Shown here piece by piece: positions 52,172 to 58,997 of a stretch of 59,587 nucleotides of DNA. The stretch is taken from assembly GCA_023665145.1 (NCBI GenBank), contig JAMPEM010000002.1:31276-90862 (forward strand), given 5' to 3'. The notes under the pieces are model-generated. The model saw only the letters and a program-made list of their open reading frames with translations, was not told where the DNA came from and made no database searches. The position numbers and the translations under genes are program-made. The stretch comes from Bacteroides sp. Its GTDB lineage: Bacteria > Bacteroidota > Bacteroidia > Bacteroidales > Muribaculaceae. The number at the start of each line of letters is the position of its first letter. Within the stretch, counting starts at the first letter, position 1.

Positions 52172-53077
52172 ATGAAGGATAAAATCCGGAAAATGATATT
52201 GGAAGCCGGAGCCTGTAAGGTAGGGTTTGCCAAAGCTGAGGAGGTGTCGGAAGAATTCGATGCCTCTTTTGACAGGTGGTTGAGCCTGGGGATGAACGGA
52301 TGTCTTGAGTATATGTCCGGAAATAGGGAATTGAGGCGGAATCCTTCAAATCTTCTCTCAGGTGTGAAGACTGTAATTTCTGCAGCGTTCAGCTATAATC
52401 CGTCACGACGTAGGGATGAGTGTAAGCCGATGGTTAGTTTTTACGCATACGGGCGCGATTATCACAAGGCGATACGGAGTAGGCTAAAACCCTTACTAAA
52501 GGAGTTGAATGAGCTGTATGGGGCTAAAAACCGCCTTTGTGTGGATTCTGCGCCGATTCCGGAGAGGTATTGGGCATTAAAATCGGGATTGGGGGTCAAA
52601 GGGCTTAACGGCTCGGTGATAGTGGAGGGAGCCGGAGGGCTTATATTTCTTGCCGAGATATTGACTACTCTTGAGCTTGAGCCGGATGAACCGTCAATTG
52701 GGCAATGTATGGGATGCGGGAAATGTATTGATGCGTGTCCGACGGGTGCAATCACACCGGATGGGGTGGATGCTTCCCGGTGTCTTTCTGCCTTAACCAT
52801 AGAAAGGAAAGGGGAGTGGAGTGCTGAAGAAAGGGAGATAATCAGGCGTGCACCTGCGACATTGTTCGGATGTGACAGATGTCAGACATGCTGTCCTTAT
52901 AATTTGGATATTACAGCCGATGTTCTTTCTGATTTTCGCTTGACGGAACAGGTATCGATTATTGATGGGGAGATGCTTCTTGGAATGAGTGAGGAGGATT
53001 TCGACAGAGTGTTTGCCGGCTCACCGTTAAGACGAGCCGGACTTGCATCGTTGCTGCGCAATATCAGAGGGGTTTGA
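52172..53077 (+). CDS. queG: Epoxyqueuosine reductase QueG
   Basis: A 301-residue cobalamin-dependent iron-sulfur enzyme that makes queuosine from epoxyqueuosine in tRNA. Two ferredoxin-type cluster motifs are visible: CMGCGKCIDACPTGAI (about residue 182) and CDRCQTCCPYN (about 232). SFYAYGRDYHKAIRSRLK and the active-site region VDSAPIPERYWALKSGLGVKGLNG match the family. It is shorter than proteobacterial QueG because the C-terminal HEAT-like part is missing. It ends 14 bases inside the convergent DUF4925-like gene. Confidence 0.93.
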   Translation: MKDKIRKMILEAGACKVGFAKAEEVSEEFDASFDRWLSLGMNGCLEYMSGNRELRRNPSNLLSGVKTVISAAFSYNPSRRRDECKPMVSFYAYGRDYHKAIRSRLKPLLKELNELYGAKNRLCVDSAPIPERYWALKSGLGVKGLNGSVIVEGAGGLIFLAEILTTLELEPDEPSIGQCMGCGKCIDACPTGAITPDGVDASRCLSALTIERKGEWSAEEREIIRRAPATLFGCDRCQTCCPYNLDITADVLSDFRLTEQVSIIDGEMLLGMSEEDFDRVFAGSPLRRAGLASLLRNIRGV

Positions 53078-54254
53078 GCGAGAGGGTGAGTGTCATTTCG
53101 GAGGTTTGTTCCAAAATGTTGGGAAGTTGGGCAGCCAAAACTTTAAAAACGGGAATATATTCGGCCAAAGCCGGATCTTTGGATAATCCGTTGAGAATTG
53201 TTTCGAGGATTTTATCGTCAGAGAGTAATTTGGTCAAAAATGCTTTTACAGCGGGAATTGTGATTTCCGACGGGAGTGAAATCTGAAGGGAATCAGCGGA
53301 TAAAGCATAGGTGAAGATGAATCCGTCGGAGAGGTTTTGGCGAACGGCATAGAGCAATGTCTCGATTGCTTGAAGCATTGTGGTGGAGGATATTTCCACG
53401 GCACGGGTTGAATTGAGGATTTGTTTTGCAATTCCTTCGGGATTGACATATAGCAGTAGGGAGCCGTCTTTGGGAACGACGTATTGCAAATCAGATTGAT
53501 TAAGAGTCAATTCTGCGCCATTATTCTGATTTAACATTATTTCGCATCCGGATGGTGAAGAGAAAGAGACCGATTTAAGTGAACGAGCTAAAAGCTCGGC
53601 TATGGATGCGTTCTCACCGGTGGCTTTATCGAAAAAGATAGGGGTATAAAGGAGAATATCTGCAATTTGCTGAGTCTTCATCAGATTCCCTTCGGGGAGG
53701 GAAACATCAGCAGCGGAGCTCCAGGTCATGGAAAGGGGAGTGGATAGCGGCATCGCCACCGGCTCCTTACCGGGAAGATAGGGGAGTGGTGTCCATGAGG
53801 TATTCTGCAGAGCGGTATTTTTCATCAAAACATCGGAGATATCAATTGTCAAGTGATTAGAATCGATTTTTCCGAAATAATTGAAGGAGCAGAAAGTTGC
53901 CTCCTTATGTCCGCTAAATGTATATTTATCACCTTTGCGGTGCAAGTCAATATCGAGAACTAAAGTTTTGTCACCCGGAATAATACCCGGGCCGTCTATG
54001 GTAGTGGCTATACCGCTGTCCGGAAGCAAAGCAAGGCCGATTTGCGAGAAGAGAGTGAGAGAAGCGTTCTGCCCGTTTTGTTCAAATGTGATGGATTTAC
54101 CTAACATTTGGTTGCCCATATAATTCACCGTCAGCATATCGCCCGAATAAATTTTTTTGCCGGAGTTATCGGGGAAAATATCCGGGTCATCCGAACATCC
54201 AGCAAGAATCATAAATGTTATTAAAGAGATTGCAAAAATATATACCTTTTTCAT
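53064..54254 (-). CDS. DUF4925-like lipoprotein
   Basis: 396 residues from ATG 54252-54254, with signal peptide and lipobox (ITFMILAGCSDDPD, Cys 20). An upstream in-frame start at 54302 falls inside the small gene at 54268-54411 and is rejected. The mature part begins with a strand-rich region (KIYSGDMLTVNYMGNQMLGKSITFEQNG), consistent with the Bacteroidetes DUF4925 group, whose function is unknown. Two further Cys (in EATFCSFN and SSPSGCEIM) could form a disulfide, of interest because a VKOR-type oxidase gene lies two genes upstream. The 3' end overlaps queG by 14 bases. Confidence 0.7.
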   Translation of the reverse strand: MKKVYIFAISLITFMILAGCSDDPDIFPDNSGKKIYSGDMLTVNYMGNQMLGKSITFEQNGQNASLTLFSQIGLALLPDSGIATTIDGPGIIPGDKTLVLDIDLHRKGDKYTFSGHKEATFCSFNYFGKIDSNHLTIDISDVLMKNTALQNTSWTPLPYLPGKEPVAMPLSTPLSMTWSSAADVSLPEGNLMKTQQIADILLYTPIFFDKATGENASIAELLARSLKSVSFSSPSGCEIMLNQNNGAELTLNQSDLQYVVPKDGSLLLYVNPEGIAKQILNSTRAVEISSTTMLQAIETLLYAVRQNLSDGFIFTYALSADSLQISLPSEITIPAVKAFLTKLLSDDKILETILNGLSKDPALAEYIPVFKVLAAQLPNILEQTSEMTLTLSLKPL

Positions 54255-54267
54255 AACCTGCAGACGA

Positions 54268-54411
54268 TCAATTATTAGATTTTGTATTACGCATTGATTC
54301 AAGCACTTCGGGAGTTAGCCTTGTATGTTTCTCAGAGAAATGAACCGAATTCAATTGAAGGGGAGAGAGGACTTGAGCACCGGGAATATCTTTTTTCTTA
54401 ATTTGTTTCAT
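54268..54411 (-). CDS. 47-residue orphan small protein
   Basis: On the minus strand, from ATG 54409-54411 to TGA 54268-54270, the frame encodes 47 residues beginning MKQIKKKDIPGAQVLSPLQL and ending ESMRNTKSNN. It fits exactly between two genes: 20 bases after the VKOR-fusion stop and 13 bases before the lipoprotein start. It has a Lys-rich leader-like start, a central HFSEKHTRLTPEVLE segment, no Cys, no membrane segment and no Gly-Gly export motif. I do not recognise it. It has the size and position of a peptide precursor or small partner of the C39-like/VKOR protein, but this is inference. Confidence 0.6.
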   Translation of the reverse strand: MKQIKKKDIPGAQVLSPLQLNSVHFSEKHTRLTPEVLESMRNTKSNN

Positions 54412-54431
54412 CTTTATAAAATTAAAATAGA

Positions 54432-55442
54432 TTAGTTGGGGTCATCTTTGGTGATTCTTTTTTCAAATGAGGACAGAACTTTATTGAGAATCAAGAGTAC
54501 CACTGTATATGATGCAATCAAGACAAAAATGTGAATGTTAAGAGGGAAAATCTTGTGGAAGAAATCTCCGGCAAGGTAGCAGAAGAAAGAGAGCCAAAGA
54601 AGAGATTGTACAGAGAGACACATAGTACACCAGGCTTTAGCGCGGAATTTCTGATACCACACACTCCAAACAGAGAAGGGGAGACAGCAGACGTTGAGGG
54701 CAGCGAGGAGATTTGTGAATTGAGGGAAGACAAGGAGAGTGAATAAAGAGACTGAGAAATAGGTGAGTCCTACTTCTGACCATTTGAAAATACCGAAGAA
54801 AGAGCTTGCTTTAGTCTCGAGTACGGTGTCACAACCGGTAGCTTCAATTACGCCACATACCCTGTCGGCAGTTTTATTATGTATCTTCATCCCTTTCTGG
54901 ACCAGAAGGGTTGAAAAGAAGATACCTGCGGCGTCAATAAGGATAAGTAAAGAGGCGGGGATTGATTTATAAATATCGTTGGAGATATATAAAAAGAGGA
55001 CAAGAGCAGCGAGAAGAAGCCACATCGCAATCCCTTTAGCCTTGCAGAAAAGATGGAGAGTGAGATGAGCGGCATAATCGGGTTCGATGCTGTTTTCATC
55101 GGGGTATGCAAGGAATACTATTCCGTCGGCGGCCTTATTGAAATTATCAATGGAGATATGTTGGATAGTGTTCTGAGTGTCGTAAGTGACCGTTTGCGAT
55201 CCATAATCAAGGACAATGACCATACCACCGGATGTATGAGCGAGGAAAGGGGTATCAAGCTGCGACATGTCAGAGGGGCGGGCAAGGCGTAACCCTTCGG
55301 ATTTTATCCCGTAGGTCTGACAGAGTTTAGACAGGCCGAAGAGGGTATGAAAGGGCATGTGAATAAATTGGCTGTCGCTGTAAGTGTCAGTATGCTTCAC
55401 GCCCAAAGCCGAGAGGAATCGGCTGAATATTGTGGTTCCCAT
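54432..55442 (-). CDS. Fusion of a degenerate C39-peptidase-like domain and a VKOR disulfide-forming domain
   Basis: A 336-residue membrane protein. Residues 1-120 resemble a papain-like C39 domain (FHTLFGLSKLCQTYGIKSEGLRL, DTPFLAHTSGGMVIVL, TVTYDTQNTIQHISIDNF), but the catalytic Cys near the N-terminus and the His of the usual HFVVL segment are absent, so it is probably a binding domain. Residues 135-325 are a VKOR domain with about five membrane helices. It keeps the loop cysteines C196 and C204 and the CxxC C272-C275 (WCTMC), so disulfide oxidation through quinone is expected. No thioredoxin domain is attached. The downstream 47-residue gene and the 121-residue gene upstream make it the centre of a small cluster. 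Confidence 0.8.
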   Translation of the reverse strand: MGTTIFSRFLSALGVKHTDTYSDSQFIHMPFHTLFGLSKLCQTYGIKSEGLRLARPSDMSQLDTPFLAHTSGGMVIVLDYGSQTVTYDTQNTIQHISIDNFNKAADGIVFLAYPDENSIEPDYAAHLTLHLFCKAKGIAMWLLLAALVLFLYISNDIYKSIPASLLILIDAAGIFFSTLLVQKGMKIHNKTADRVCGVIEATGCDTVLETKASSFFGIFKWSEVGLTYFSVSLFTLLVFPQFTNLLAALNVCCLPFSVWSVWYQKFRAKAWCTMCLSVQSLLWLSFFCYLAGDFFHKIFPLNIHIFVLIASYTVVLLILNKVLSSFEKRITKDDPN

Positions 55443-55474
55443 AGTAAAAATTTAAGAAGAGAGAGTTGAAAAAA

Positions 55475-55840
55475 TCAGTTATTGGCACTGATCAGTTGGT
55501 CATAGGGGGCATTATTGTTAAGTCTTTTGAGATCCTCACGGCTCTCCACCTCTTCTATGAGAACACTCTTAATCTGCTCGACAGCAATACGATTCAATTC
55601 GGGAAAACCGATATATTTCTCTCGATTTTTCCATAGCACCTCAGTGACACGAGGTGTGACAAGATAAGCGAACGTCCGACCGGGGAATTTTTCTTCAAGG
55701 AAATCATGAAGGTCTTTTTCGAGCCAATCCAAAGGGTTGACTTTTTTCACCGGATCTTCTGACATAACATCAGCAAATTCATATCTGTATTTGTTAGAAT
55801 CGCCAAAGCTTACGATGTATAATCTATGTGGATTTTCCAT
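55475..55840 (-). CDS. Conserved-looking soluble protein of unknown function
   Basis: A 121-residue protein without signal peptide or membrane segment. It has mixed alpha/beta character (HRLYIVSFGDSNKYRYEF, DWLEKDLHDFLEEKF, FAYLVTPRVTEVLW, then a charged C-terminal helix). I do not recognise a domain. It precedes the VKOR-fusion gene by 32 bases on the same strand, and the RecA-like gene lies 80 bases upstream. The absence of frame disturbance and the clean spacing support a real gene. Confidence 0.7.
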   Translation of the reverse strand: MENPHRLYIVSFGDSNKYRYEFADVMSEDPVKKVNPLDWLEKDLHDFLEEKFPGRTFAYLVTPRVTEVLWKNREKYIGFPELNRIAVEQIKSVLIEEVESREDLKRLNNNAPYDQLISANN

Positions 55841-55920
55841 AACTGAATGTAAATTTAAATTTCAAGTAGGTAAAAATGTAACGATAGAGGAGTCAAAAAG
55901 TTCAAGCCCGGACAGAAATG

Positions 55921-56607
55921 TCACACCCATGGAGGGAGGATGATTTTTTGTGAAGCGGGATGTAATCGGGCACATAGTTCACCGCAGGATTTTTCAAGTT
56001 CTATGCAGCAATTGCAAAAAGGGGAAATATTGCCGGATGCACTGACAAGGCGTTCAGAGGACACGTTTATATTGCTACGCATCTGACTAATTATCAGTAC
56101 ACCCGTCATAGTTTCTTTAATCTTGGATAATATTTGCCATATCCATTCATGACTCAATTGAAAATGTGATTTATTATCCGTGGAGTTGAAGTGCAAAGCT
56201 GTAAGAGAATCGATGACAATAAGATCGATTGAATCGGAAGGGAGAATTTCGGAAATTATGTTTAGACAAATGGAGCCATCATCGGGAGTAACTAAAAGAA
56301 GGTCGGAAAGGATTACCCCTTTTGACCGAGCAAATTTTGTATCAAAGCAATGTTCAGCATCCACCCATAATACTTTCCCGCCCATAGCCTGTGTAGTAAC
56401 AACGAGTCGAAGAGCGAGTGATGTTTTTCCACTCATCGGAGGGCCAAATAATTCAGAGATGGCCGCACGCGGCAAGCCTCCGCCATTAAGTGCTTCATCA
56501 AGAGAGAGAATGCCGAAGGGGAGGAAACCGGAATCTACTCCATGACGATTCCAACGACGTATTTCGTCATCTTTCGGGCCATATGGAAGTCGGTGGGAAT
56601 AGTCCAT
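55921..56607 (-). CDS. RecA-core ATPase paralogue lacking N- and C-terminal RecA domains
   Basis: A 228-residue protein covering only the RecA ATPase core. Walker A is GPPMSGKT (residues 55-62). The catalytic Glu region WVDAEHCFD (about 81-89) and Walker B DLIVIDSLTAL (about 128-138) align with RecA, as do the ISQMRSN and SASGNISPF segments around loops L1/L2. The N-terminal oligomerisation helix and C-terminal domain of RecA are absent. A lesion-bypass ImuA-like role, another RecA-family regulator, or an unrelated DNA-repair adaptor are possible. No imuB or dnaE2 lies nearby. It is head-to-head with the MGMT gene (80-base gap), which fits DNA repair. Confidence 0.75.
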   Translation of the reverse strand: MDYSHRLPYGPKDDEIRRWNRHGVDSGFLPFGILSLDEALNGGGLPRAAISELFGPPMSGKTSLALRLVVTTQAMGGKVLWVDAEHCFDTKFARSKGVILSDLLLVTPDDGSICLNIISEILPSDSIDLIVIDSLTALHFNSTDNKSHFQLSHEWIWQILSKIKETMTGVLIISQMRSNINVSSERLVSASGNISPFCNCCIELEKSCGELCARLHPASQKIILPPWV

Positions 56608-56629
56608 CTTTAAAAATTTTTACATTTGC

Positions 56630-56660
56630 TTTGTAAATTGCAAAATTTTATATATCTTTG
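56630..56660 (+). promoter_or_regulatory. Promoter of the MGMT gene
   Basis: TTTG (56630-56633), a 19-base spacer and TATCTTTG (56653-56660) match both boxes and spacing of the Bacteroidetes consensus, 26 bases before the ATG at 56687. Confidence 0.8.
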
Positions 56661-56686
56661 CTAATCAAACTCAATAAATAGTTATC

Positions 56687-57223
56687 ATGGCAACAAAGAA
56701 TGATATTTATTACCGCGCATATACCAACGGACAAATACATCTTACACTTGCGAGTTTTGACCATAAACTATGCTTGTGCGATTGGAGCGATTCAGTAAAA
56801 TTCGAATCAGGGATACGCAAACTTACACGGTTGCTTCGGGGAAAGCTTGTAAATGCCGATGCATTGGAAGACCCGGTTCTTGACAAAGCCTCGTTGCAAC
56901 TCGATGAATATTTTGCCGGGAAACGAAAGGAGTTTGATGTGCCACTGATGATACTCGGCTCTGAATTTCATTGCAAAGCTATGTCAATGCTTCAGTCGAT
57001 ACCCTACGGTAAAGTAACTACATACAAAGAATTGGCAGATGCTCTGATAGAAAGCAACAAGATGTCGCAATGCATAGGGTCATGTATCGGAAGTAATTTA
57101 CTGTCAATATTTATACCGTGCCATAGAGTAGTCTCAAAAGAATTCCACAATGGGGGATATAGAGGAGGGATACGTATAAAAGAACATCTCCTTGTTCACG
57201 AAAGCCAATACAGTAGGGAATAG
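56687..57223 (+). CDS. ogt: Methylated-DNA:protein-cysteine methyltransferase (MGMT/Ogt)
   Basis: A 178-residue suicide repair protein that moves alkyl groups from O6-alkylguanine to its own Cys. The active site is FIPCHRVVSK (Cys145). The DNA-binding helix-turn-helix FHCKAMSMLQSIPYGKVTTYKELADAL and the following GGYRGGIRIKEHLLVHE are standard. The segment before the Cys reads CIGSNLLSIFIPCHRV rather than the common ANNPIxxxIPCHRV. It has no Ada regulatory domain. Its stop is directly followed by the convergent Sir2 gene. Confidence 0.94.
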   Translation: MATKNDIYYRAYTNGQIHLTLASFDHKLCLCDWSDSVKFESGIRKLTRLLRGKLVNADALEDPVLDKASLQLDEYFAGKRKEFDVPLMILGSEFHCKAMSMLQSIPYGKVTTYKELADALIESNKMSQCIGSCIGSNLLSIFIPCHRVVSKEFHNGGYRGGIRIKEHLLVHESQYSRE

Positions 57224-57934
57224 TTAAACAACCTCTAACATATTGATAAGCGTCCGCATCCCCTTGGTGGCAGGCTCAGCGATAACAGTGAGGTTATCCA
57301 CACCGGATACAGCAGCCGGATGCGGGTCAATATAATAGACAGGCACGCCCGGCCTGACATAATGCAACAAAGCGGCAGCGGGATAAACCACTAAAGAAGT
57401 GCCGATAACGACAAAAATATCGGCAGATTGAGCCAACTTAATAGCCGGTTCGATATTTGGCACACTCTCCTGAAAAAAGACAATATGCGGACGCATCAAA
57501 TCACCGTTTTTTCCTCTGGTCAAGGGTGTTGTCTCCATAGTTTGTTCCGATACCTCTTCAATATAATCAGGATTGCTGACGGAACGGATTTTCATCAACT
57601 CACCATGCAGATGCAAAATATTGCTTGAACCGGCACGTTCGTGCAAATCATCTACATTTTGTGTTATAACATACACATCATAATCCTTCTCCAGCTCTTT
57701 AAGAAGCTTGTGAGCATCATTGGGCACAGCATTTCTAAGAGCTTTTCGGCGCTCATTGTAAAAATGGTGTACCAATTCAGGATTGCGACGGAAACCATCA
57801 GCAGATGCTACATCCATTACAGGATAATTCTCCCACAATCCATCGGCATCGCGAAATGTCTTGATACCACTTTCAGCACTAATTCCTGCACCGGTAGAAA
57901 CCACCAGTCGCGGTTTACGAATATCTTTAGCCAT
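57224..57934 (-). CDS. cobB: Sir2-family NAD-dependent protein deacylase
   Basis: A 236-residue sirtuin that removes acetyl or longer acyl groups from lysines using NAD. The NAD motifs are GAGISAESGIKTFRDADGLWEN and TQNVDDLHERAGSSNILHLHGE, the latter containing the catalytic His. The pair in HHFYNERRKAL (Tyr and Arg two residues later) is the class III desuccinylase/demalonylase signature. The zinc-binding cysteines of most sirtuins are missing. The stop and the MGMT stop are back-to-back. Confidence 0.92.
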   Translation of the reverse strand: MAKDIRKPRLVVSTGAGISAESGIKTFRDADGLWENYPVMDVASADGFRRNPELVHHFYNERRKALRNAVPNDAHKLLKELEKDYDVYVITQNVDDLHERAGSSNILHLHGELMKIRSVSNPDYIEEVSEQTMETTPLTRGKNGDLMRPHIVFFQESVPNIEPAIKLAQSADIFVVIGTSLVVYPAAALLHYVRPGVPVYYIDPHPAAVSGVDNLTVIAEPATKGMRTLINMLEVV

Positions 57935-58214
57935 CCTATGTAAATATCAGAAATCAAAATTCAACTTTGGCAAATTTCCAAAATGCATGGCATCTTTAGA
58001 AACTTGAGTATAAATAATATCACATATATATAACAACATACATAAGGAAATTATCATTAATAAAAGGTAGAGTCGTAAAGGTTATAAGAGGGTTTTATAA
58101 GAAAAATCCTCTAAGTAGATTCAGAGAGTAAGGATTAAAGTCAAAATAAAAATAGATGACGTAAAGATTAGAGAAAACGCGCAGAGGTTAGAAGAAATAA
58201 TTGAAAAAAAATAG
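57935..58214. other. AT-rich intergenic region, no gene
   Basis: About 280 AT-rich bases upstream of the Sir2 start and before the tRNA-Ser promoter. One possible hairpin (AGAGGGTTTT, 58087-58096, with AAAATCCTCT, 58103-58112, one G-T pair) is visible. Nothing else is identified. Confidence 0.5.
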
Positions 58215-58244
58215 TTGGGAAATGAAAAAAAATTCGTAACTTTG
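58215..58244 (+). promoter_or_regulatory. Promoter of tRNA-Ser
   Basis: TTG (58215-58217), a 19-base spacer and TAACTTTG (58237-58244) match the Bacteroidetes consensus, 23 bases before the mature tRNA 5' end. Confidence 0.8.
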
Positions 58245-58267
58245 CACGCTATCAAAAACAGACAACC

Positions 58268-58354
58268 GGAAAGATGCCGGAGTGGTCGAACGGGACGGTC
58301 TCGAAAACCGTTGTACTCTTACGGGTACCCAGGGTTCGAATCCCTGTCTTTCCG
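58268..58354 (+). tRNA. tRNA-Ser (anticodon CGA)
   Basis: An 87-base class II tRNA with acceptor stem GGAAAGA/TCTTTCC, anticodon stem ACGGT/ACCGT with loop CTCGAAA (anticodon CGA), a long variable arm (TTGTACTCTTACGGGTACCC), T arm AGGG-TTCGAAT-CCCT and discriminator G58354. CCA is not encoded (CAACCA follows). Its 3' end is a plausible integration site for the element that follows. Confidence 0.95.
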
Positions 58355-58389
58355 CAACCAAAACCGACCAAAATCGGAATAAAGGCGAC

Positions 58390-58424
58390 AAACCGCAGAA
58401 TATCAAACAATTCTGCGGTTTTTT
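58390..58424 (+). terminator. Terminator downstream of tRNA-Ser
   Basis: A perfect 12-bp stem (58390-58401 with 58410-58421, AAACCGCAGAAT arm) with an 8-base loop, followed by a run of T (six in total from the stem end). It ends the tRNA transcript 36 bases after the mature 3' end. Confidence 0.9.
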
Positions 58425-58485
58425 CGTGTCTTTTCCCTTCGACTCAGGACCGAAGCCAGACCTAAAAAAGACCACTTCAGACATA

Positions 58486-58678
58486 TTTTAGGCACAAATT
58501 CGTATCAGTAGTTTGAGAACCTCATTTCTGTGCCTAATTTGTGCCTGAAACGCTCGTAAGTTATTGGCCTATAAAATGTTATTCAGACCTAACTCAGACA
58601 TAAGTCAGTCAAAAATAGGGCAAAATAAGCCTTTTTAAGGCGTTAGTCTGGATTTGTGTGCCTAATTTGTGCCTAAAA
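58486..58678. repeat. Direct and inverted repeats between tRNA-Ser and the integrase
   Basis: The 18-mer TGTGCCTAATTTGTGCCT occurs at 58529-58546 and again at 58657-58674 (spacing 128 bases). Each 18-mer is itself two near-copies of TGTGCCT. An inverted 15-base copy (TTTTAGGCACAAATT) of AATTTGTGCCTAAAA (58664-58678) lies at 58486-58500. The arrangement resembles arm-type binding sites of a tyrosine integrase or its excision factor. A small palindrome CCGAC-GTAT-GTCGG follows at 58723-58736. Confidence 0.8.
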
Positions 58679-58938
58679 TGGCTGTAACAAACTGATATAT
58701 AGATATATCCAAAGACTTAACTCCGACGTATGTCGGAAATACAGGCGACTTTTTAAGAGTTTCACTTGTGAATGTTAAAGTTGAAATTTGGTCGATGTCT
58801 GAAGTCTGTATGTAACCTGGTGCAGTTTCTGCGGCTTAGCCATGTCCGATAAATGTCATTCATGTTAAAATAGACTTATGTCCTTGATATGTCCGATATT
58901 AGTCTCGAAAACGTCCAATCCATCTTATTGTTAAACTC

Positions 58939-58979
58939 GTTATCATTGCAGAGTCGGGAGAAATCGGCTCAATGATAAC
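58939..58979. repeat. 10-bp perfect inverted repeat upstream of the integrase start
   Basis: GTTATCATTG (58939-58948) and CAATGATAAC (58970-58979) are exact reverse complements separated by 21 bases, ending 18 bases before the integrase ATG. It could be an operator, an RNA hairpin in the integrase leader, or a core-site arm. The rest of 58425-58997 shows no gene. Confidence 0.7.
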
Positions 58980-58997
58980 CACAAAATCCAAATTAAG

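Noticed and set aside
57294..57302. TTATCCACA DnaA-box-like sequence
   Set aside because: Single copy inside the Sir2 coding sequence with no neighbours.
58188..58484. Open frames on both strands across the tRNA-Ser region
   Set aside because: They are antisense or sense readings of the tRNA and its terminator.
58889..58975. 28-codon open frame before the integrase
   Set aside because: Too short to support, overlaps the inverted repeat and has no partner or ribosome-site evidence.
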